NCBI GenBank assembly: GCA_029339195.1 | Contig: JAPTJF010000250.1 | Span: 1-64,000 of the forward strand | Source: Micractinium sp. NFX-FRZ | Lineage: Eukaryota > Chlorophyta > Trebouxiophyceae > Chlorellales > Chlorellaceae | Direction: 5' to 3' | Length of the DNA: 64,000 nt | In this document: positions 22,301 through 33,709 of the stretch, piece by piece | Numbering within the stretch: the first letter of the stretch is position 1 | Layout: each line of letters opens with the position of its first letter | The notes under the pieces: generated by a model | Told to the model about the DNA's origin: nothing | The model's database searches: none | The model's input: the letters and a program-made list of their open reading frames with translations, nothing else | Translations under genes and position numbers: made by a program

Positions 22301-25300
22301 CGCCGCGGCTGGGGCCCCGCCGGTCCAGCGCTGGCGCCGAGGGTGGCGACTCTTTAGAGCTGGCGCCTCCGCGGCGCCCGCTGTCCGCTGGCGGGCTGCA
22401 CGCCCGCCACATCAGCATCGACAACGAGGATGAGCTGACGCCGCACCACCTGCACAGCATCATGGTGGCGCAGCACCGCCAGTCCCTGCTGTCTTCCCCG
22501 CTCAGCAGCGTGCACGCTGGCGCAGGTGAGGCGGGGCGAGGCGGGCAGGGGTGGGGTCGGGCCAGGGCGGGTGGCACTGCAAGAGTGAGCTGGGAAGGAT
22601 GCAGTGATCACATGTGCACTCCATGCATCCTCCAATCCCTGCCCACATGTCAACCCTGCATGGTCCTCTCACCTTGCCCGTGTGCCTCCCGTGCGCCCAC
22701 TGTGTGCCCGCGCTTTGCTTTCGCCCCCTCTTTCTGCAGGCATGCGCAAGGCTGCGCTGCATGTCGAGTTCCAGGAGCTGGGGCTGCGCCTCAAGTCGTG
22801 CGGCAAGAGTGTGCTGGCGGGGGTGACGGGGGTGCTTGCCGCCTCCAAAATCACGGCCATCATGGGCCCGTCAGTTGAGTTTGGGGGGGAGGCGGTGGCT
22901 GGGGGAGGTGGCCTGGGATGGGTGGGGAGTGGGCTGGTGGCTGGCGGGTAGGGCTGGCTCTGCGACCTTGGCGGTTGGATGGTATTGGAAGTGGCGGATC
23001 TTGGGCACATGCATCAGATTCTGACGGGCGTCTGTGTTTCTGATGCGGTCCACCCGGCGTGCTGCCTGCTCATCGCCACCCGCGTGCGTTCGCAGCCCAG
23101 TGCAACCTTGTTTATCTGCCTGCAGGCGCGGGCAAGACAACACTGCTGAATGTCCTTGCCGACAAGGCCGCAGCCTACGGTGTGCAGACGGGGACGGTGC
23201 TGGTGAACGGGCGGCCTGACAAGCTGGAGCGGTACCGCCGGGTGATGGGCTTTGTACCGCAAAATGACATCATGTACAGCACTTTGACCGTCTACGAGAA
23301 CCTGTGAGCATGCCACCTGCCACCCGCCCTGCCCCTCTGCCTGCTGTCAACTTGACAGTGGCTAGCCCCTGCTGGGCATGTTCTGTGCGTGTCATCAGGT
23401 CATTGCCTGCAAGCCGTCGAGGCCTCACGGCTCACCCCTGCCAGCACACACTCGGCGCCGCTTCCCATGCTGCCTGTCATTGCACGTTGCTGACTGACTG
23501 CTCACTGCATGACTCATTGCTCACTGCCGACTTTTGTCCACTCACTCCTCGCTCCCCACGCCTCCCTCCTCTCCCCTCCAACACATGCGCAGCCTGTTCT
23601 CCGCGCGCTTCCGCCTGCCCGCACGCTGGACGCGAGAGCAGCGCGTGTACCAGGTGGAGCGAGCCATCGCAGTGTTGGGGCTGGAGGATGTGAGGGACGA
23701 GCTGGTGGGGAATGAGGAGACGCGGGGCATCAGGTGGGCGCATCGGGTGGGGGCACCTTGGGCTTCAGGCGGGCACGAGCTGCAGGACAGTGCTGGTGTG
23801 ACATGCCACCAGGGGGTGGACGGGCGGCCGGCTTTGCTTGGCCGGCTGCTTCAGCTCGAGAGCGGATTGCCTGGGCGTTAGGATATGGCATGGATAGACG
23901 TGGGCAATGTTGGGATTGAGGGTCAGGAGAAATATGTGAGGGTTCCTGGCGGGTGGAGGGGACCGCTCCTGAGTAGGGCAGGGTGTTGCACGAGGTGGTG
24001 CCAGCTATTAGGACGGTGGCATAGCCAGAGAAGCTACATGGAGCTTTGGGACACCATTGGGCAAAAGGGTGACCGCTGCCCTTGCCTGCTGCACTCGCCA
24101 TGTGAAGTGCATCCAGTGTGCGCAGCCGCCGCTCCACCAGCCCGCCTGAACCCGCCTCACCCCGCCGCCACTCTTTGCTGCTGCAGTGGCGGCCAGAAGA
24201 AGCGGGTGAATGTGGGGCTGGAGCTGGTGGCAGACCCCTCCCTGCTATTCCTGGGTGCGCATCCCCTGCCCTGCCCTGCGTAGTCGGCCACAGCGCCGGC
24301 GATGTGCCTGCCCTCAAAAAGGAGCCGCCTGTTGCTATGGCCCTGCCGTGCCCTGTGCTGCCCTTGCCGTGCCATGCGTTCCCCAGCCTTACCGTGCCTC
24401 TCTGGTGCCTTCCAGGGACCTCTCGAACCCACCCACCCACCCGCCCGCCCGCCCGCGCGTTCTCTTGCTGGCCCCGCTCTGCCCCTGCCTCCGTCACTCC
24501 CCTGCACTATCCCGTCCTTGCCCCCGTCCTCTCGCCCCTCTTGCAAGTGGGCAATTGCCCACCCCGCAACACCCCCTGCCTCCCCTGTGCGCCCACAGAT
24601 GAGCCCACCTCTGGCCTGGACTCCTCCTCCTCCAAGTCCCTGGTGGCAGCGCTGCAGGCGGTGGTGCGGTCCGGGGTGACTGCCGCCGCCGTCATCCACC
24701 AGCCCTCCTGGCAGACATGCCTGCTGTTTGACGACCTGCTGCTGCTGGGCAAGGGCGGGCGCACAGGTGGGTGGGCAGGGATGGGGGGCATGGGGGGGGG
24801 GGGGGTTCACGGGTGGGTGGGCGCACCTGCTGGGTTGTTGCTGGTGGCGCAGGGCGGCGCGGCCCTGCATCAAATCCCGCGTTGGTATGCCCTGCCCTGC
24901 CGGCCTCCCTCTCTGCCGCCCTGCCCTGTTCCTCCACCCATGTAGGTTGACCCTTTGGGCCATTCCCCCCCTTTTGCCTCCCCACCCAGGCACACTCTCC
25001 ATCTCTCACTTGCATTCCTGCCCCTTCCTGCCCCTCCTCCCCTGCAGTCTTCTACGGCCGCGTGTGCGAGATGCAGCCGTACTTTGAGGGGCTGGGCTTC
25101 GGTTTCCCGCTGCAGCAGAACCCCGTGGACAGCTGCATGGACATCGTCAGCGGACATGTGATGCGGGAGGGGCAGGTGAGGGGCCAGGGTGGGCTCTTGG
25201 TGTGGCAGCGGTAAGTGTGGGGTGGGGTGGGTCTTGACGTGGTACAGTACTTGGAGAGAATGGTTGCGGTGGGTGGCAGGCACATGCAGGATTTTGCATG

Positions 25301-28300
25301 GATGCATTAGCGGGGTAGTGATGAGAGAAGGGCAGGTGGGTGTGTTGGGGAAGTAGAGCGGATTGGGGTGTTGCGGGCAGCTCAGCGTGTCGGAGGTGTA
25401 GAAAGTGCTGGCGAGGGAGAGCGGCCACCAGCTTGTTAGGGGAGCAGCCCAAGAGCAGGGCTGGCCCGGGTTCAGGACATCGTTGGCGAGGCAATGATGA
25501 CGGGTTCTTGAGCCGCTCCTGGTCCAGGCAGCTGCCAGAGGCCACGCCTCCCTGCTCCGCCCCGCCGCGCCACCCCCACCCCTGCCCCCGTTCTCGGCCT
25601 GCGCACATCCCCCCACCCCACGCTGCAGGCGAGCTTCACGGAGCTGTTTGACCTGTGGGACGACTTCTGTGGGCGGCCTCGCAGGGGCCCGCATGGCCTG
25701 GCTGCCGTGGTCTCCTGCGAGGACCTGCCAGCCAGCGTGGGGGCCTCTGCCGCCTCCGTGACTGTCGGCGCGCCGGGCGAGCCGCCGGCGCCGGCGGCGC
25801 TGCTGCAGCCGCCGGAGCGGCGCTGGGAAGGGGGCTCTGGCGTGGATCTGTCAGTGGCAGAGGGCGGCAACGGCAGCGGGGGCGCTGGGGAGCGGGGCGC
25901 GCTGCTGGGGGATGCCGAGGGGCGGCGCAGCTGGTGGCGGCGCGTCAGGTGGGCACAGGGACGGGCAGGAGGGGCTCCAGGTGGCTGTTGGTCTGGCAGC
26001 AGCGGTATGTCACAGGACCGCCCAATTGCGGCACTGCCTGGATGGCGATTTGGTTCACGCTGCACTTGGCACTGGAAACCTGCGCGCCGGGGTGCCCTGC
26101 CCCCCTGCTGATGCCTGCAGGGAAGCATTCATTTTTGGGAGCGCTTTCCTGGCCGCCGGGGCGAGCGAAGCCTGGCGCACGCTGCGTCAGGCTGTGCCGC
26201 GTGCAGGCGCCTCACGGCAGAACAATGGCTGGCTGCCCGCTGGAAACGGCCGGCTGTCGCAGTCCCCCTCTGTGCTCGCCGCCTCTGGCCACCTCCCCCC
26301 TGGTGAGAGGAATGCGTAGTGCTCTTGGAACCATCGGTCAGCAGCTTCCTGCCTGCTGACCAGCGCACAGCCGGGCGGAGGGCATGCACAAGCCGCCTCA
26401 ACTGGCACCCCCCCTGATCAGCAATGTCCTGATGCTTGCTCTGTGTGCAGGTGTGGACGGCCCGAGCAAGGGCTTGGGTGGTGTGCAGCCAGACACGCGC
26501 CGTGTGACCCCAGGATTCCTCCCTCAGTACTGGTGGAGCCTGGGGCGGGCGGTGCTGAAGCGGTCCCGGGAGCCATGGGCGGTGGCCACAGACTATATCA
26601 TTGTGGCGCTAACAGGTGAATTCGGGGGGGCAGGGGGCAGGGAGGGGAAGGGCAGTAGGGGCGGGGCAGAAGGGCGGGGAGCAGGGAGCAACTGGGGGCG
26701 ACACGGCATACGATGCGAGAGGCACCAGAGAGGGTGGTGGCAGGGCACGAGTGCCGCATTGCTTGCGCCATGTGTGCCTGGCGTCCGCGTCACACACACT
26801 CACACCTGCACACGTGTGTGCACCCGGTGCCCCCTCCCTCAGGCATGACGCTGGGCCTGATCAGCGACCGTGGGCGGGAGACCATCATGCACTTTGCGGT
26901 GGGCGGGCCAGGGAAGGCGGGGCCGCGTGCATAAGCTGGCTGCTGCGCTGCGCATGCCGTGGAGGCTGCCCGCCATGGTGTGGTTTGTTTGAGGCTTCGC
27001 CCTGTGCTGCTTTTGCCCTGCCATGCTGCTCCGCTGGATATGCCTGTCGTGGTGCCCCTCCCCTGACATGTATACACCCCTCCCCCTATGCGCCTGCCCG
27101 ACCCGTACCCCGTCCCCTCCCCTCCCCCTTCCCCCTCCTCCCCCAGGTTTCCATCACCTATTCAGTCGTGGCGCTAGGCCTCATGAGCACGGTGGGGGCA
27201 CCTGCCTGCTGCCATCAGGCCTGCTGCAATAGTGCCTTCTAGCCTGCACCCCTCTCTGCCTCGCCCGCGACAGCGAAGGGTCCTAATCCATTGGCTGGGC
27301 TGCTTGCTCTCTCCATGACCACGTGTGTGCCCCTTCCTGCTGCTGCTGCTGCCGCCAGGTGGGCGCCCTCAACACCTTTGGCTCCGACCGCGTCGTGTTC
27401 TTCCGGGAGGCCGCCTCAGGTGTGGCCCGGGGTGGCTGCGGTGTGTGAGTGCAGGGTGTGTTTGTGCTGCCAGGTGCCCCACCTGCCGCCTGCGCTTGGT
27501 GGCATGCCCTCGCACCTCCCACCCACCTCTCAACCAACCTTGCCCTGCCTAACCCTTTGTGCCGCGCCCTGCGCCCTTGACCCACTGCTTCCTGCTGGGC
27601 CACTGCCCCCCTGCACACACCACGCAGGCCTCAACCGTCTGTCCCACTTCCTGGCACTGGAGACGTTTGACCACGTGGGCACGGTGCTGAGATCCACCAC
27701 GTACTTCGTGATGTACTACAGTTTTGCCAGCCCGCGGTGAGGCTGTGTGCTGGGCTGCAGGTTGGGAAGGTGTGCACACCTGCCGTTACATGCCCCACCC
27801 CGTCTCGCCCGGCCCGGCCCGCCACGCCGGTTGCAGTGTTGTGGCTGGCAAGTGCTGCTGGTCTTTAAGGCGGCTTCTACTCTTTGTTTTAGTTCCGGGC
27901 CACTGGCTACGTACGGAAACTCCCCCCTCCCCCCCACCCACCCCCACCCCCACCCCGTGCGGCGGGCCTTTACAGTGCCCGGAACCCCCAAAAGAATAGC
28001 AGCCGCCTACCCCCCCTGCCTGTCAACCCTGCCTGTCAGTTATGCCTGCTCCACCTTTAACTTTTACACCCCCCCCCGTCGACCCTGCCTGCTGTGCAGC
28101 GCTGTGATCTGGCAGATGCTGCTGGTCTCCATGGCCATCACATACTCGTGCACAGGACTGGCGTACGTGCTGTCCCAGGTGGGTGGCAACAAGTGGATTC
28201 CTGGGTAGGGCATCTCATGAGTACGTCTTGGCTGCGGGTTGCCCACCCGCCTGCCTGCTTGCCAGGTTGTGATCTTGGGCCCCAGCTCCTGCTCTGTTTG

Positions 28301-29388
28301 TACGCCGTGTATAGAATGCTCTCGGCTGGCATGGCTCGGCGCTGCCTGCTGTTGTGGAGCCCCCCGCAGTTGGGCAGGGTTGTTGTGCTGGCGCAGGCGG
28401 TGTGGCTGCACCTTGCACGCTTTTTTTGCACCTGCTCCGCCCATGCCCCCCTGCCTTGGCCCCACCTGCTCGCCCGCCCCGCCTGCTTGCCACACCCTGG
28501 CAGGTGATGGAGCCGGCAGCGGCGCAGCTGAGCGCTGCCGTGCTGGCGCTCATCAACACGCTGATTGCGCGGCAGGGGCACGCTCGCGGGCTGGTGAAGC
28601 TGGCGCAGAGCTTCTGCTTTGCGCGCTGGGGGCTGGAGGGCTACGTGATCAGCGAGAGCAACAAGCTCACCGGTGGGTGGGGAAGGGGTTGGTGTGGTCT
28701 TATCAGGTGTGGCTGCCGATGGAGGGTAGGGATTGGAAGGGGGTGCGGTGGAAGCTGATGGGGGCTGGAGGGCTATGTGATTAGCGAGAGCAACAAGCTC
28801 ACCGGTGGGTGGGGAAGGTAGGACGGTATGATACGGTGCAGGTGGGCCAACAGGTGCTGATGTGGTGGAGTTTGGGGGTGGGTATGCAGCTGGGGCCAGC
28901 GCTGTGCTGAGCCACCGGCGAAGGCGGCGGTGTCTTGGGCTCTCCTTGGAAGGGAGCGAGCGCACCAAGCACGCTACTGGACGCACACCCGCTTCCTCTG
29001 CCGCCCCCTCCCCGCCCCCGCTGCCCGCAGGCGTGTGGCTGCTGGCGCGGTGCGCCGACTTGCAGGGGCTGGAGTACGATGTGCGCCGCTTCGGGCTGTG
29101 CCTGCTGGCGCTCTGCGGGCTGGGCCTCCTGTTCAGGTGGGCTGCAGGTATCGTTTGTGTGGCGGTGGGCTGTGCTGGAAGCCCAAGTGCTCTGCGTTGT
29201 TGTCTTGAGCTGGCACATGCCTCATCCTCACCCTCGTGTGCTTCCTCTGCCGCTGCTGTGCTGGCAGCAGCCTGCATTCAAGCACGTTGGCCTACAATAG
29301 CGTACTCTCTTGTGTTGCGCGGCCCCTGCTGTGCAGGGCGGCGGCGCTGCTGGCGATGCTGACACTGCACCGCGACAAGCAGCGGTGA
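19398..29388 (+). CDS. ABCG half transporter with Cys-rich ectodomain (ABCG24/28-like)
   Basis: About 24 exons: 19398-19802, 20117-20218, 20494-20615, 20866-20974, 21205-21272, 21439-21587, 21788-22525, 22740-22873/4, 23126-23303, 23593-23733, 24187-24254, 24599-24766, 25048-25175, 25629-25948, 26121-26302, 26451-26615, 26843-26898, 27147-27191, 27359-27419, 27628-27736, 28100-28178, 28504-28672, 29031-29136, 29337-29388; about 1284 aa. Order: signal peptide, Cys-rich ectodomain (CCDGYFC, GGHYCPNTT, PPGHFC), one membrane segment (about 320-340), Ser/Arg-rich linker, ATPase domain (about 565-837), linker, six-helix membrane domain ending HRDKQR. The ATPase has GPSGAGKTT split by an intron, signature SGGQKKRVNVGLEL, Walker B LLFLDEPTSGLDS and H-loop VIHQPS. 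This order is that of Arabidopsis ABCG24/ABCG28. The substrate is unknown. Intron 4 uses a GC donor. The junction inside Walker A is the only one in the window without canonical splice sites. Confidence 0.88.
28760..28818 (+). repeat. Intronic copy of the ABCG exon-22 end with its donor site
   Basis: 59 bases repeat the exon-intron junction at 28628-28686 with two substitutions, exactly 132 bases downstream. The GTGGGT donor is intact in both. Using the second donor keeps the reading frame in length but runs into a TGA, so the first donor is taken as the real one. Confidence 0.95.
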
Positions 29389-29802
29389 TGCGGGAGCGAG
29401 GAGCGCAGGGCACGCGCGGCCTGGCCAGGGGCGGCCAGAAAACCCAAAACTCAATACACTGTCGAGATGCGCAAAGTGACACCATGATAAGAACGAGACA
29501 GCCAATGAGAACGAGGCAGCCAATGACATTTGAAACAACAGAGTGAAACAGCCAACAACATGGTCCCTGATACTGCCCACTTTTGATCTGTGCACTGGAT
29601 CCCAAACCGCTTTGCGTCACCGCATCTGTAGATTGTTTACACACCACCAATGGATGCAGTCACGGTCACGTGTAGAGGCAGAGCAGGCAGAGCAGGGATG
29701 GAGCAGCAGATCGCGGCAGCGACGTGCCGTGCACGCCCTACCCTGCCCTGCCCAATCCTCCCCAATCGTCATTTGTCATCTGCCGCAGCCCGGGGTGTGG
29801 CA
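29389..29802. other. Convergent 3' region of the ABCG and CHZ genes
   Basis: 414 bases between two stop codons that face each other. It holds a TGTAA for the minus-strand gene (29637-29641); I see no plus-strand TGTAA for the ABCG gene. An imperfect CAGCCAA repeat runs through about 29499-29555. Confidence 0.6.
29637..29641 (-). terminator. TGTAA polyadenylation signal of the CHZ-like gene
   Basis: Minus-strand TGTAA about 162 bases after the CHZ-like stop codon. Confidence 0.5.
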
Positions 29803-31329
29803 TCACCACTCATCCTCGTCGCTGTCCACCTGCGCCTGGGCGCTGTACTTGGGGCGAGAGGCGGCGTCGCCGCGCCCCCGCCGCGCGCGCCGCCCGCCCG
29901 GCAGGATGTTGCCCATGTCAACCTCGTCCCCTGCACGGCACAGCAGGTCAGGAGGAAAGCACTTTCTCTTCAGGCAAGAGGGTTTCTTGGTTTGCCGAAG
30001 ATAACCTAGCTCAGATCAACTTTGGCGCCTGTACAATAACGAGCAGGGACACGTAGGCATGGGCATGAGCAGGGGAAGCAGGCTCGGGAGATGGGCAGGC
30101 GCTGCCAGCGCAGCGCGGCGCGGCATGCAGGCGGTGAGGCAGCACAGGGGACAGCACGCACCAGCAGGCAGCGGCAAGCAATCCAGCTGACCGGCCAGCC
30201 AGGCTGCCCGCCTTTCCAGGCACGCCTGCAATGTATGAATCACCGTTGCCCGACCTCCCAGATACCCCATCTCCCGCCCCCAACGCCCACCCAGCAGTAC
30301 TCGCCTGACAGGCCCTCCTCAATCTTGCCCCACCCCTCGACCTCTCCGCCTCCCGCTGCTGCCTTCCGCTTCTTGCTGGCAGACGGCTTGCCGGAGCTGG
30401 GGCCCGGCATATCCCCTGCCTGCTCCCGGCCTGCAGCAGCCGCCGCAGGCTCCCCTGCTGCCGCCGGCGCGTCCTCCTCTGCAGCGCACAGCGGCCAACA
30501 TATGAATGTGGAGAGTGTGACAGCAGTGGCAGCCAGCCCCAAACCTGCTTGCAAGCACACAGGTGCGAGCTGCCGCCGTGCGTGCGCCCTGCACCCAGCA
30601 CCCCTGGAAGCATGCATGCATGCGTTGCTAAGCGGCAGGCAGGGAGGTGGGCAAGCAGCATGCCACCCCGCCCTGCTCACCCTCACCCTCCTCCTCATCA
30701 TCTTCATCGTCGTCACTGTCGTCATCATCATCGTCATCATCCTCCTCCTCTCCAGCATAGTCCTGCGGGGCAGCACCCGTCATCGCTTGTGCATTAGTTG
30801 GTACACAGCACGCACCGCATGCTGGTGCTCCAAAAGAGGGAGGGCAGCAGGCAGGCAGGCAGGCAAGCAGGCAGGCGACCAGGGCCCACATGTTTTGCTG
30901 CCTGACCCCGCCGCCTGCACATGCCCACACACGATGAAGCTCCCCGCACCTCCTCATCCTCATCGTCGTCATCGCCATCGCCCCCTGCCGCCGCCTCCTC
31001 GTCCTCCTCTGCCTTGGGAGCCTTGCCCTTGGCTTTCCGACGCGCCTCCGCCTCCGCCTCTGACGGCTGCTGCTCCTCCTCTGCCTCCACTGCAACAGGG
31101 CGGCACCAAGGGGAGGTGGAAATGAGTGCTGACGGGCAAGTGCCGAACAGCAGCAGGTCCAGGCTCTTGTGCTTCCGCCGCCTGCCGCACCTCCCGCCCG
31201 CCGACTGCCCTGGGCGTTGCCGCTTCGCTGCACGGCTGCGGCGCTCCTCACAGTCTAAACATGCGGCACCACTCTCCCCTTCGATCAGGGGCAGCCCGCA
31301 CCTTGCTGCTTCTCCTCCTCGCCAGCCAT
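29803..31329 (-). CDS. Acidic nuclear protein with CHZ-type histone chaperone motif
   Basis: Five exons (31329-31302, 31089-30950, 30762-30687, 30478-30305, 29930-29803) encode about 181 aa. The first half is strongly acidic, with long Asp/Glu runs. A basic PSASKKRK segment is a likely nuclear localisation signal. The C-terminus holds GDEVDMGNILPGGRRARRGR, which fits the CHZ motif (D-x-x-N-I-x-x-G-R-R-x-R) of yeast Chz1, a chaperone that delivers H2A.Z-H2B dimers to SWR1. Binding H2A-H2B in the nucleus is therefore the likely role. Exon 3 has two tandem donors six bases apart (exon end 30687 or 30681), adding two residues if the second is used. Intron 4 begins GCGAGT, a GC donor; no GT nearby keeps phase. 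Confidence 0.78.
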
Positions 31330-31520
31330 CGCGGCGGGCTCCTGGCGACGCTTGTCCTTTCTGCCTTAGGAACCTCCCGGGAACGTTCGATTGCGCAAAA
31401 GCAACGTTTATGGCGGTGATCAATGCCACAGCGCTAGGAAACTCGCCCTCATGCAGACGGGCACTGTGATTCCGTTTCACCTCTCTTCATTTCGCTTGCA
31501 TTTATTCCAATCTGGTACAA
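31330..31520. promoter_or_regulatory. Compact divergent promoter, CHZ-like / Nudix
   Basis: Only 191 bases between two start codons pointing apart, so both 5' UTRs and promoters must fit here or overlap. Confidence 0.6.
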
Positions 31521-33283
31521 ATGGCAGCAGACAACGAAGGAGAAGTGTTCGACCTGGTTTCGGAGGATGATCGCGTGATTGGCCAGGAGCTGCGCTCTGT
31601 GGTGCACAGAAAAGGTGCGCTGGACGGCTTTCGTCGCCCATACAATGCCATGCAATCGACAGCTGCAGCAGCGACAGCTGGAGTTTGGGTGCCACTGCTG
31701 CCGCCTGCCCGCCGGCGCTGCCCCACCGCTGCCGCCTCCATCTGCTCCCCAGGCCTGCTGCACCGTGCCGTGTACGTGTGGGTGTTCCGTACCGGCGACG
31801 GCGCGCTGCTCATACAGCGGCGCAGCGCGGGCAAGAAGATAGGGCCCAACCAGTGGGACCTGTCTGTGGCGGAGCACCTGCAGCCGGGGGAGAGCTACCT
31901 GCAGGCAAGCTCAGTGCAGGTTGTTGTGCAGCAGGTTGAGTTTCATGCATGTGCATCACAAACCGAGAACCCTCCCCACATGAAGGCTGTTTTGTGGCTG
32001 AAGGCGACGGGTGCAGCGGGCGCAGCGCAGGCCCGCCCTCGCTCCCATGAATGCGTGCACCCACATGCAGAGGTAGGCGGCCGCCCTTGCGTGCCGGCCC
32101 AGCGCCGGCGCTGTGCCGCCGTCTGACAGTGCCTGCTTGACAGTTCTGCCTGGCTGCAGGGCGCGGCACGTGGCCTGTGTGAAGAGCTGGGCATTGCTGC
32201 GGAGGCGTCGGAGCTGGCGGGGCCGCTGGCGCCCACGCACCGGCGGGAGCTGCATGCCGGGGAATTTCACGACGTGGAGCTGGTGCAGAGCTACCGGTGA
32301 GGCTGGTGGTTTGAAACTTGGGAATACTGTTGAAAAACAGCTTTCTCGTATGGGGCTACCGGTGAGTGTGGTGGTTTGAGGTTGGCAATGAGTGTGGGAG
32401 TAAAAAAACACTACAGCATTGTTGTATGCGGCCACCGGTGCATGTGTTCCGATTTGAGTGACGTCGAGCGGGTGCCGAGCGGCGGATGGGTGGCGGGGTG
32501 TGCGGCACTTGGTTTGGCTGCACCGTGGCATGCATGCCAGCGGGGCAGTGGATCGCTTCCAGGGAAGCCGTGCACAAATACTGTTGGGTTCAGGAAGATG
32601 GGGCGGGCAGGAACCACGCTGCTCTTTGGGTGGGTTCTTCCTCCACCACCCTTCGTGCCCCCGCCCTCGCCACTGCGGCTTGCCGGCACCCACCGCCTGC
32701 CCGCCTGCCCACATGCTGCAGGCTGGACGGGTACGCTGGAGAGGTGCGACTCGATGAAGCGGAGGTTGCTGAGACAAAGTGGGTGCCTCTTCCAGAGCTG
32801 CGGGCACACGTGGAGGCACACCCTGAGCAGTACACGCAGGCAAGCTGGGCTGCCACGGCAGGCCGGGCGCAGGCACGGTGCATGGGCCCTGGTGCGGCTG
32901 CCGGCTGCTGGCTGGCTGCAGGCGGCAAGGCTTATGCCTGCTTGGTCAAGCTGCCGCATGGGTGGGGGCGCACAAGTGGTGGGGGCGCACAAGTGGTGGG
33001 GAGCCAGGCAGGCAGGTGTCACCGCCCGCTGGCGCAGTCGGCTGTTCCAGCTGCACATGGGCCAAATTTCCTCCTTCCCAGGCGCTCACTCACGCACTCA
33101 ACCTGTCACACCACCTCGTACCTGCAGTGGTTCTTGGATGAGGTGCACTCGCTGGGCTGGTTTGAGGGCCAGGATGGCCACCTGGCAGCGGCAGCAGGGG
33201 CGGCGGCGGCGGCGGCAGCAGCAGCAACCGCAGCGGAGCAGCAACCGCAGCAGCAGGAGCGGCAGCTGGTGGGTGCGACATGA
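31521..33283 (+). CDS. Nudix hydrolase (IDI-like / NUDT-type) with altered Nudix box
   Basis: Five exons (31521-31614, 31753-31904, 32160-32296, 32722-32839, 33128-33283) give 218 aa. The N-terminus EVFDLVSEDDRVIGQELRSV and HRAVYVWVF...LLIQRRSAGKKIGPNQWDLSV are typical of Nudix proteins close to isopentenyl diphosphate isomerase and plant NUDX3. The Nudix box AEHLQPGESYLQGAARGLCEELGI has canonical spacing, but its first Gly is Glu and the R-E pair is R-G; the distal E-E that binds metal is kept. Introns 2 and 4 start with GC (GCAAGC). For intron 2, a GT donor 18 bases on would insert six residues inside the box, so the GC donor is preferred. The last 40 residues are Ala/Gln-rich. Substrate unknown. 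Confidence 0.85.
32356..32387 (+). repeat. Intronic copy of the Nudix exon-3 end and donor
   Basis: CTACCGGTGAG followed by a TGGTGGTTTGA block repeats the exon-3 junction at 32291-32323, 65 bases downstream. A third, weaker copy begins near 32433 (CCACCGGTGCATG). Confidence 0.75.
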
Positions 33284-33709
33284 AAGGGCGACTGGCACCC
33301 AGTGCTGTGTAATAAGGCAACTCCCCTGCAGTGTCTGTTCTCCAGGCTGCCACGCCCGTCGCAAAGCGCCATGTCAGCGGTGTAGTGCCTTCCTATCCCG
33401 GGGGGTTCGGCCGGCTGCATAGCTGCGCCCCTGCCTTGCGGGTCCTTGACGTTAGAAACTCCATTTACCTGAAGGCTTGCCCAGCCCAAGGAGAGCACCG
33501 CTCGTGGCCGCATGTTCGCAGTGTGCCTCACCAAGTAGAACTGGCACTGCTACCCCCTAACAAGTGGCGGTCATAATTACAACCAGTGATCACGTTCCGC
33601 TGTGGCGCTTCGGGCTGCGGCACGGCGCGTGGGCTAGCAGCGCGCCAATTGAAGCGGCCCCTTCGGCGGACACACTGCGATACCCGAACGAGTAGTGATC
33701 AGAACGCCA
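33284..33709. other. Intergenic region between the Nudix and GH88 genes
   Basis: 426 bases: Nudix 3' UTR with a TGTAA at 33308-33312, then the GH88 promoter. Nothing else is recognised. Confidence 0.55.
33308..33312 (+). terminator. TGTAA polyadenylation signal of the Nudix gene
   Basis: TGTAA 25 bases after the Nudix stop codon, followed by TAAGG. Confidence 0.45.

Noticed and set aside
31905..31922. Alternative GT donor for Nudix intron 2
   Set aside because: It keeps phase but inserts six residues inside the Nudix box, so the GC donor at 31905 is preferred.
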